From positions 25,306,540 to 25,370,539 of the forward strand of contig CM020504.1 of NCBI GenBank assembly GCA_009823395.1: a stretch of 64,000 nucleotides of DNA, written 5' to 3'. Shown piece after piece: positions 25,966-37,572 of the stretch. Origin of the DNA: Thamnaconus septentrionalis (lineage: Eukaryota; Chordata; Actinopteri; Tetraodontiformes; Monacanthidae). Below the pieces are notes generated by a model. The model had not been told where the DNA came from. It was given only the letters and a program-made list of their open reading frames with translations, and did not search any database. The position numbers and the translations under genes are program-made. The first letter of the stretch is position 1. Each line of letters begins with the position of its first letter.

Positions 25966-28900
25966 GCGTGTATATGTATATATGTGTGCCACTTCACATT
26001 AAACAAACAGGAAGTGCCTAATGTGCATCATTTTCTTACAAGTATGATTCATTCGCCTCCTTCCAGCACACAGTTGACCCACTAAACATGATCCAATACT
26101 TACCAAATTTGCCGCGCAGGTCCAGACAACTGAAGCATTTAAAAAAACATAAGTAATGAACCCACTGGGCTCCAGAGCACCACCTACTAATACAAAAACA
26201 TTCCCCCTGCTCAGCAAGAACGCTGTATGGCGACAGAACGGAAACTCATTTGTTTCTCTCGTGGAGGCGGCCGAGTTTTAGGACTCACGCCACAACGAAG
26301 GCCTCAGTCCCACAAACTCTGCTGTATTCACAGCTGATACTGTTGAGAACTTTCTTGACCACCTGGGAACTTTGATTTGGGACAGCGTTGTGATTCTGAT
26401 CATCCCCAACCGTCTAACTCTCTCTCAGGAGGATCTGGCCAATATTACACGTCGGTGTGCAGAATTGGAGAAGCAGAATTCTCTTCTGCACCAGCAAATG
26501 GATGAAATGGCCTCCAGGAGTCGTCAGGAACAACAACAACAGCAGCAGCAACTGGATGTGTCCTTCAGCGAGGAAGGAAAGACTACTGAACAGATTCTGG
26601 AAATATTGAGGTAAGGCTGCAGGGGGAAAAAAAAAAAAAAGAAGAAGGACCTTGGTGTGTTGAAGTTTTCTGATTGTGTGTTTTGTCTCGTGTGTTTCAA
26701 GGTTTGTGCGGCGTGAGAAGGAAATTGCCATGACTCGGTGCGAGGCGTCTGAGGAAGAGGCTCTTCGCCATAAACAGCGGACGGAGCATCAGAACCGAGA
26801 GCTGGTGGAGCTGCAGGAAGCTCTGAACGCTGAGAGGGAGAGAATGCAGGTGAGGAAGAGCTTCAGGTGTAGGACAGTTAAACTTTAGCAGTCTCACAGA
26901 AGTGACCGACAAGATGTTCAAAATGAAGGGAATGAAAGCAAATCCACATTTCCTCAGCTGATTTTCATGATGTGGTTATTTCATTGTGCCAGTACTGAGA
27001 CTTTGGTTTAAAGGTTTGAAAGAGGTGTGTACCTTTTTAACAGTAAAATAATGTTATTTATTTTCAAAGTGTTTTCCTTCTCTTCCTGCCTCAGGCTACA
27101 ACAAAGACTCTCGCCCAGCAGCAGGAGCAGCTGAAGAAGATGGAGACTTTCAGTGCGCTCCAGGAAACCAACAAGATGCTGAAGATGGACCGAGAGAAGC
27201 TGGAACAGGAGTTGAAGCAGGCTCAGGCCAGAGTGAGTCTCATGCATGGACTCATTCTGTTTCTCCCTGTTATTACAACAGTTTTTTGTCAGTATTAGTT
27301 TAGTTTAGTTTAGTTTAGTTTCAGGTTTTTTTGCCCTGAATTTCCCCTGCGTTCAACTCGGGTACAGAAAATGGTTTTACTGTGAATCTAAATTATTCCA
27401 GTTCTTCAGTTGTCGTAGATGTCATAATTATTATTTTGCAGCTTAATCAGACGACGTGAACAGAAAATGTGTTTTCTTGGTGCACTGATTCCTCTTAAAA
27501 CAAACAGCAGTTTTCTACATTCATATTTCTTCCATGCTACGGACGTACTTACCAAATAGATTGTGCACTCGATGCTACAGGCTACTTGCCAGCGAGGATA
27601 TGCTACATTTCAACCCTGACTTGATCTCCTTTAAAAGCTGTTGTGGCTCTACCCATCCTGACCCTCTCTGCCTCATGGTCCGACAGGTGGCGAAGCTTCA
27701 GTCGGACATCAGTCCTTTACATCACTCCCTCTCTGTGCTGTCGGAGAAAAATGGGTCACTGCAAGCTGACAAGAGGATACTGGAGGATGACATCAAACGC
27801 TGGAAGGCTAAAACACAGGTGTGTGTGTGCGTGTGTGTGTGTGTGCTGGACAAGACTCAGTGCGACCTACATTACGCTACCTTATATCTGAACTAAATAA
27901 AAAATGATAAATATTCATTTCAACTGTATGGTCGTTGCACATGCTCGGAATGTAGTTATCATTTAACCAGATGGGCTCAGCAGTATTTAAATACAGTAGT
28001 ATAAAATAACTATGGTGCAATGTATATGGAGTGTGAATAGGCACATATATATATATATATATATCTAGATATACATATCTATATCTATATATATATATAT
28101 ATCTATATAGATATATATAGATATATAGGTATGTGTGTATATATACACACACACAGTCCACTTTTTCTCCATTTTGTGCTGTTCCAGCCTTCCTCCAAAA
28201 TGACTTCAATTCATTTTTTTCCCCTTAATATTCTTCTGCAAGCGTATCTGACTTCATCATTCCTTCATTTGCAGCAACTGATAAGCCAGCAGAAGGACGG
28301 TGACGTCGAGGAGAAGCAGAAGATGGCTGCGGAGAAGGAAGCTCAGCAGAAACGAATCAATCAGCTGACTGAAGAACTGGCCAAACTCAAGACTGAAGTG
28401 GCTCGGTAGGAAAGCCGTGCACACAATACACGCCTGATACGCTTTGATCATAAATTACATTGAATAATGAGAAGACACAGGACATATTGCCACAGTTCTT
28501 GTGTATGCCTGGTCGTTGGTTCCTAACTGCTACAATAAATCAGTTTAAATTTGCAAATCTTACGGGCAGATTGGAAAATGCGTCTCTGTTGAGAGTAACC
28601 GAGCTCTTTGATGTGCTCCACAGGTCCAACGCCAGCAGTAATTCTGCCCAGAACCAGCTGCAAGGATTCAGAGACTCCTTGGCACGTTTGACGTCAGAGA
28701 GGGACAAACTCAAGAAAGACCTGGAGAGCAACAACTCTGAGATGCAGGAGAAGAACAAGACCATCACCCAGGTGAAGAAGATTGGACGACGCTACAAGAG
28801 CCAGTATGAGGAGCTCAAAGTCCAGCATGACAAGGTTGGTCTTGCAGCTGTGGAAATCACGTCACGATGTAGTCGACCAAGCGATGAAGGTTTAATCACG

Positions 28901-31900
28901 TGGGACCGCACGGTTTGTGTTCTCTTCCAGCTGGTTGAGGAAAAGGCCGCCAAAGCAGGAAGTGAGGCTGCTCCAAGCCAAGACGTGCAGCAGGAACTGA
29001 CCAAAGCCCAGGAGGAGCTCAACAAGACCAAGGAGGAGCTCAACAAGCTGAAGGAGGAAGGACAGAAGACTGTGAGTTGGTTGCCACCAGCTCCACCAGT
29101 TGTTACAACCCAACATGGCTGTTGGGCCTTGAGCCATGATGGGTTTTTTTTTCCTTTTGGACCAGGTCCAAAAGTTTGAACACGAGCTGGAGGAGGCCCA
29201 GAAGGAAAACCAGCAAACTAAAGACAAGCTTCAAGAAGTCCAAACCCAGGTAGCACAGAACCAGAACCATCTTACAAAGATTAGAGTTATGTGCAGGTAG
29301 CATAGAGAGAGAGAGAGTACAAGAATGTTGAATGGGGAAATCACTTTGACGTCTTTGTCTCTGTAGATGCAGTCTCAGCTGAGCCAGAACCAGACTCAAC
29401 TACAGCAGAGTCAGAACCAGCTGACCCAGAGTCAGAAAGAGCTCCAGCAGGCAAAGACTCACAGCCAGCAGGTCAGAGTGCACAACTGCATGATGTTCTG
29501 GGATGTTGTTGTGTTGTTGACATGAAAGAGGTGCTTTATGGAACACATTCACTATATATATATATCAATGATTTCAGGATCTGTGATTAATTAATATTGA
29601 TTGTTCTGACTACTGATGATAATTCAGTGTTCCAAACTAGGGATGGTAACAATTAGTCGATATTTGATTAATTGTTGATTAAGAATTTAATCGATTAAAT
29701 TAAATTAGTCGCAATTTTGAAAAAAATGTTTGTTAAATGGCGTGGTGTATACCTGTATACACTCATATAACAAATATAACAACTTTTTCTAAAAAATAAA
29801 TAAAGTCAACTTAAAGTCAGAGGATAAAAGTTGAGGCTGTTTTTACTGTCCTCTAATGTAAAAATGGGTCACATTGGACCCTCAACATTATTTAATGGTT
29901 CAATAATGTCTTCCTTACACATCTTTCATTGTGAAATTTAGGTTCTCAGGAAAAATTGCCGCCTATCAATTAATCGTTAATCGATCGATGAGGTCAATCA
30001 ACTAACAATTAATGAATTAATCAACAGTTTGCATCCCTATTCCAAACCAACCAACTTTTTTTCCATGTTTGACACCAGTTAAAGTCTCTGGCTCAAGGCC
30101 GTCAGAACCAGATCCAGCAGCTCCAGAGGGAGCTCCAGCAGGCTAAAGAGTCCCTTCAGCAGAACCTGACCAATCAGAAGGAGCTTCAGCAGACCCATCA
30201 AAGCCACAGCCAGGAAGTCGGCAGCCTCAAGACTGCTCTCAGCCAGGCAGAGAGCAAGGTGGGCACCTGCTCTTTTATAGTACAGTCGAGAGAGACTGAT
30301 GGTGTTGGCTCAATATAATGGCTGATTCAAGTCAAATCTGAATGTGTTTTTTTTCATGAATTGCAATTTAAAATATGTATTTTTCAAACAGGTGACCGAG
30401 CTTCAAGGCAGTGTGGACGGTTTACGAACGGTAAACCTTTTAGCCTTTCATCCAGAACGACACTTCCAACAGTTTTGTTTCCCTTTTCCTCATTTCTTGC
30501 TTTCACTTTTCCCCAATAACTAAAACCTCAGGCCGTGGGTGATCGTGAGGCAGAAATCAAAAGTCTGCAGGAGCAACTGACTGAAACTGCCAAGGCCAAG
30601 GAGGCGCTGCAAGCCTCACAGAGCAGCCAGAGCTCCCAGTCTGACCAGGCCATGGATGTGAGGGCTGCTGGAGATTCTTCTCAGGCAGTACAGGAAGAAC
30701 TCACCAAACTCAGACAAGAGGTGTTTGCCTCCTTTGTTTCCAAAGTGACAAGATTAATGAGGAAGGGCTGTGTAAAACAAACATCATTTGAGCTGAAAAT
30801 TGAGACACCTTTTTTTTTTTTTTTTTTTTTTTTTCTGAATTCAGCTGTCTGAAGGTAGGAATAGAGAAGAACAGCTCAACCAGCAAATAAATGAAAAAGA
30901 AGAAAAAACCAAGAAGGTCTTCATGGGGGCAAAGACAAGAATCAGCCAGCTCAACAGTACGTTCTGAAATATGCCACGCACAAAGAAAAGCATATTTGTA
31001 AACAGCATAAATATCAATTTGGTGTAACTTCGTTCTTTGTTACCTGCAGGTTCCAAAGAGAAGCTTCGCCAGGAGGTGGAGGAACTCAAGCAGGTGAAGG
31101 AGGAGCTGGAGGTGAGGATGAGCGCCCTCAAGTCTCAGTTCGAGGGCCGACTGCTCCGGCAGGACAGGGAGCTGCGAGAGCTGAGAGGCAGCCAAGCTCA
31201 CTCGGAGCCCAGAGAGGAAGCACAGGATCAGAGTGGAGTGAAGGTAAAGAGCCCACAACACACGACTCCACGCTGCCGCTCTCAGTAGCTGCCAGTGAGA
31301 GCGGCAGAATGTTTTCTACCTATCCTCCTCACAGTGGGGTCTGGCGGGACCAGATTTGACCGGAATTACGGCTTGTGTGCTTCACGCCACTCACTGGAAA
31401 CAACTGCAAACGCAAATTGGACCCTGTCGAAATTTTAGAAACATCGCTTTTAGTTTGCGAAGGATGTCATGGAAAGGCGGCTACTGACACTTGACTTGTG
31501 TTCTTCACTTAATCAGTCACTGTGTCATCAAATGTATTTTTTGCGTGATTAGTGGAGGTTCATATACAAAAGTACCAGATTCAATGTAGCAAGTTACTGA
31601 AAGCAGCGCCAGGTCACTTGAGCTTGCTACGAGTTTGCTACGACAATGACGTCGCAGCAAACGTTGCAACACTTTTGTTACTTCGTCTTTCATCGAGGTG
31701 ACTTATTGGGTTCCATTCCGTCATTTTACAATCTTATGTATTTGTAATAGTAGGATGCAAGACCGCCTCTAAATAAACGTTGCCGTTGCCGTATAGTGGT
31801 TCGCCCGGCGTGTCGGGTCGCGCTTCAAAGTTACGCAGTGCAATTACAGCCGCACAACCCCGATCCCCCCCCACTGCCGAGCCGGCACCATTGATCCTAT

Positions 31901-32649
31901 TAATCCTTTATCTACCGCCTTACTGAGTTTGGAATCATAATTTTATGGTGGAAAAGTCACCTAGAGCTGCTTTAATGCGTTTTATTTTTATTTTTGTCAC
32001 TTCAGTCTTCTTTTTTAATACAACAAATGGACAAAAATTCTTAACTTGTTGTTCTTTTAAGATTCTCCCCCTTCCCAGGTTATTATTTGAGTGATGCCTG
32101 TTAAAGTGTGACACGTATCTCGTAATGATAAAAATGCACATCTGTTCCCAGGTTGGCGATCAGACGAGAGCTTCAGACCAGAGACAGAAGTCCCTCAAGA
32201 GCCCTGCTCAGGAGAGGGGCAGGTACCTTAATTCACACAAGCAGCCGTGTACAAGTACGAGACTACAGCGAGCTTCAACTCTTTCTTTTTCTTCCTCTCG
32301 TTTTCCTCGTCAGCTCCAGCCTATCTGAACCTCCCACTGCCAACATCCGGCCCACGCCGAGCACGCCGTCCCCCAGCAGCAAGCCCAGCCCTTCGGCCGG
32401 CAGCAAAGCCACTCCTCGGGCCAGCATCCGGCCCATGGTCACGCCGGCGCCCGTCTCCATTCCCACTCCCACCGCCACCGTCATGCCGACCACACAGACT
32501 GACAGCCAAGAGGGTGAGAGCCAGGGGTGGGAACCACCAGATACCTGACTATTCAGTCCCATTCCGATTCAGGGGGCTACGATGCAATTAATCGCGATTA
32601 ATCAAAAACTGCAATTTATCACGATTCCTACATACATACATATATATGT

Positions 32650-32744
<95 letters not shown>

Positions 32745-35700
32745 CGTGTGTGTGTGTATATATATGTGTATATATATGTATGTTTATATATATATGTGTA
32801 TATATATATGTATGTATATATATGAATATATATCTATATATATATATGTGTATATATGTATATGTGTACAGTCGCAGATGAGTTATTAATTAATTATTAT
32901 TATAATTAATCTAAGAATGGCTTATTGAGAGCCAAGACGAGAAGAAAGAGGAAAACATTTTCCTGGCGTTTGGTTCCGATCGTGGAGTTGGATCTACGTT
33001 TCAAGCTTCCCGTTTCTCCCCGCAGTGCTGCTGAGCGCAGGGGCGTCGGTGCACTCCACCAGCGCCACGCCTGCGAGCACCACGCCCACCTCCGTCTCTC
33101 AGCCCAGCGTCGCCCAGACCACAGCCTTCGTCCAGCCCACCCAGCAGCAGGCGGCCAATCAGGAAGCCATCCCCAGTATGGAGGCGGAGCGGCCGTCCAC
33201 GTCCTCGTCTGTGACTGGACCAGGTGAGCGGCACTTGGCAGCAGTTTTCTCTTTCAAATGCAATTTCATGCAACCATTTAAAACAAGTTGCTTGCACGAA
33301 GGAGGTTTTTGTTTTGTTGACCATCTTCTCAATTTTATTTATGCTGTGTTTTTTTTTGTGTTTGCTCGTGATGCAAATAGGCGCAAAGCGAAGCAGAGAG
33401 GAAGAGGAAGAAGAGGAGGAGAACCGACCAGAGAGCTCTCACACTCCTCCAACAACTAAAAAACTTCGACTCAAACCAACAATTGCATTGCAGGTAAAGA
33501 AAAACACAGAATTTGGCACGAAAATCCTTGATGGAGAATAATTTGGTAATTTCACTCCATGTGTAATTGGCTCTTCAATATAATCTACAGTACTCCTGCT
33601 GTCATTTAATTCCACCTGGTCAATTTTCTCAGTGAAAATAACTGAGTGAACAAATGAATGATACATTTTTAAGAGTCCAAGAATGATGACAGTTGTGACC
33701 ACAAAGCAACTCTGCTTTCAGATGGAAGGCGTGGATGATCTGGAAGGGGAGCTGAGAGATGAGGAGGTCCAACAAGATTCACCAGATGACAGTCAGGTCA
33801 GTTACCGGTCAAGGAAATTCAATAGAATCAGTGGGCCGAGGTAATAAACTGATGTTTTGTTTGGTGACGCTGAAGGAAACAAGTGTTCACACTCTAATGA
33901 AACAAGAACCTTTGACACACAGGATTAACTACTGCAATTTGTTGGCCAATTTATTTCATTTCCAACTCACGAGACAAGATGTATTGTCTGTGGGACGAAA
34001 GAGGATCAGGGCCACAAGAAGAGAAAAAAATATTACAGGAAGGAGATTTTTGTTTAAGTTTTCAATTCGAGTTTTAAGTTGAAATGTCGCGAATAATGTC
34101 AAAATTTTGTGAAAAAAAATTGCTGTAAAAAAAGACAAAATTTCATGGATAAAGTCAACGTAAAAAAAAGACGACATTTTGTAAATAAAGTCAATGTTAA
34201 AAAAGACAAAATTTCATGAATAAAGTCAAAATTTCATGAATAAAGTCGACGCAAACAAAGTGGAAATTTTGAGATTTCAGTTACCCACAGCTCAAAGTAA
34301 ACTGCTGTAAACAGGTGAATCCCACCAGGTTCAGCCACAGTCGCGCACAGAGCCTTTCCACGTTATTCTCCACATTTTGACTTGCGTCACGTTGACATTA
34401 ATTGCAAAATTTCGATTTTATTCACGAAATTTCGTCTTTTTCACATCAAACTTATTCTCAAATTGGAAATTTGAAAATTTGGGAAAATCTTAATTTTTTT
34501 TTTTTTTTCATTTTGTGGCCCTAATCTTCTTCCGTACTGTGGAGATGTAGGATGCCCAGGGTCCGTAGGATACTTCTCCTCATGATGGGTGTGTGTGCTT
34601 GGCGTGCAGGAGCTTCCAGAGGAGTGTTTCCCCATGTTGGCCGAGGACGAGGACGAAGCTGAGGACGGCGTGTCGCAGTCGGTCCCCTCCGATCAGGTGA
34701 CCTCCCTGGGCGCCGCCAAAATAGTGGTTCAGGACGTCATCGTGATCGAGACGGACAGCGACAGCCGGGAGAGCAAAGAGCGGGAGGAGACGCAGCAGGA
34801 CGACGGCGACGAGGATGAAGAAGAAGAGGAGGAAGAAGAGGAGGAGGAAGAGGAGGAGGTGCAGTTGTGTTTGTCAAACATCTTTCAGCAGAACGTCGTC
34901 GTTGTTTGGTGTAAGGCAGGCATCGGCAAACTACGGCTCGGGGGCCGTATGCGGCCCGGAAGCCTTTTTAATCCGGCCCGCCGAACTTGAAGAAAGTCAG
35001 GGGTGTCAAACTCAAACACACAGCGGGGCAAAATTTCAAACTTTCAAAATCAAATTTCAAATTTAAAAAAATTATTTTAAACTTAAAAAAAACGTATATA
35101 TATATATAAAAAATATATAAAAAGTTAAGATTCTAACCTCCGGCACAGGTTAGAATCCACTGTGCTGCAAAGTCACCTGGGTTTCTGTCTTTGCCGCAGT
35201 ACAACGAGGGAGAGAAGGACGATGAAGACGAGGACGAGGACGAGGCAGGCGACAGCGGGATGAGGGGCGGCGAGGAGGACAGCAACGAGGAGAGCAGAGG
35301 CGCTGAAGACGACGGGGAGGAAGAGGAGGAGGAGGAGGAGGAGGAGGAGGAGGAGCAGGAGGAGGAGGAGCCTCCAGAGAGCAGCGAGGAGAACGTGGGC
35401 ATCGCCTCCTCCGACTCCCAGCGCCCCGGCGAGTCATCGCACGCCGGTGAGCGGCCGTCCTGGCCTCTGATTGGTCCGCGCCGTGACCGCCAGCCTCACA
35501 TGACTCATGACCCCTCCCCCTTTCTCCTCGCAGGTGAGGGAGGGGCCACCTCGGAGGCCGACCCCAGCAGAGACTCCGCCCACCTGGCCCCCATCCCCGT
35601 CTCCTCCTCCTCCTCCTCAGCTGCCGCCGCTGCCTCCTCCTCTCTGCTCTCCCCTTACACCTCCCCCCTCACCTCCATCACACCCCGCCTCCCCCACCCA

Positions 35701-35782
35701 CGGAGACCCCCGCACCCCCTCCCACCTCGGCTCTACATACAGCCTCCTGCTGCAGAGCTGGGACCCCCACACACACAGGTGA

Positions 35783-35813
<31 letters not shown>

Positions 35814-35846
35814 CAACATCACATACATACAGGAAGGAGATGTTTA

Positions 35847-35935
<89 letters not shown>

Positions 35936-37517
35936 AGCAGAGACAGTCCTCGCAGCTGCGCAGACAGTCGGTGGGACGTGGGCCTCAGCTCACACCAGGA
36001 ATCGGCACCATGGTAAGAGATGGTGTGTGTGTGTGTGTGTGTGTGTTACTAATGTTGCGTTATAATGTGAAATTATCATGTTATTTCGTGATAGTTTCAC
36101 ATTATAATGCGATACTGAGCCTTGTTTTTTTTTTTTTTTTTGTTTTTTTTTAGTGTGTGGCAGCAATAGGCTTCCGTAGTTTAGGCCCAAGGTCAATAGA
36201 AATAAATGCTAGTGTGATGATAGAAGATGCGTGTCAAGGAATAACTTGTGTTCTGAAGAACTGAGTTTTATTCACAGCATTTTGTTCGTCTGCAAATCAT
36301 CATACTTTTTCTTTTTTAAAACTCAGCTTTTTTTCATTAAAATAAAGTTTCTAACAATTTTAATTGTGTGGAGTTATGGATGTTAGGCCAATATTGCAAA
36401 CAGCCACTTGCAATAGCTTTTGGTTACATTAAGATTATTTCAAATTAATATTTTAGTATTCAGTTATTTAGTATACAATTATCCAACTGGGAGTTCATAA
36501 AAAAAGCATTTTAATTCTCACTGTCCACAGGTAATAGTTCATAGCTTTTTTCTTTTTTGGACACACCTGTTCTTGCAATTTTTTTTTCAATCTTTACAAC
36601 TCCCTCCACTGCAGATAAACACGGAAGACATCAAATATATGAGCAAGATATATAGAATTATGCAGCAAAGAAAAAGCCGTTCAGTTCGAAAGGAAAATCT
36701 TTGACCGCTACTGCATCATTACTCTGATTTTAAGCTCCGGTACACCAGATCCACTACAGACGCCATGCCTTGTTGTTCCGGTTCCTGGTGTTTGTGAAGC
36801 AGACGTGCGATTTGTGTGTTTTCAGCAACACTTCTTTGACGACGATGACAGAATGGTTCCCAGCACTCCCACGCTGGTGGTCCCACATCGCACCGACGGC
36901 TTTGCCGAAGCCATCCAGTAAGAAAAGAAAGAAAAGTTCAATTTGTTATTTGCCTCTGAAATTGACCCTTAAAGGTCAAGTGTGCAATATTTGGAGCTTT
37001 TAAGAAGAAACAGCGACATCAAGTGGTGATGTTTCAGATTGCAGCGCCCTTTTGCTCACCCTCCCTCTCCCGAGCTCGCCGGTGAACTACCTGGTGCTTC
37101 CTGGTCCTCATCCACCTTCTTCTTCGTTGTTTTTTTTGAGGATGCGAGTAGTCACCATAAATAAGAGACGGGCTGTCAGGCAGCTGGATTGTCCACGCCA
37201 GGCTTCCGTAGAAATATGGTCGGCTAACTAGGAGCAAACTCTTGCTAGACGTATATTGTTACATGTTACTTTATGACTCACTGACTGGGCCGGGTTAAAA
37301 AGCTAATTGGGCGGAATATGGCCCCCGGGCCGTAGTTTGCCCATGTGTGTGTTCTAGTCAGTGGGGAGGAGTGATGACTGTCGCTGGTCTCCTCAGTTCT
37401 CCTCAGGTGGCCGGGCTGTCCACCAGGTTCAGGTTTGGGCCTCCAGAAGACCTGCTGCCTCAAGCATCAGCATCTCACTCTGACCTGGGACAGCTGGCGT
37501 CGCAAGGAGGTCTCTGA

Positions 37518-37572
<55 letters not shown>

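Noticed and set aside
32582..32881. Tyr/Ile-rich frame near 32.7 kb
   Set aside because: It is a TA/TG microsatellite.
34589..34990. TPR exon 45 extended through its donor
   Set aside because: The extension enters a hAT-type repeat; exon 46 joins in phase at 34858 and matches the TPR acidic tail.
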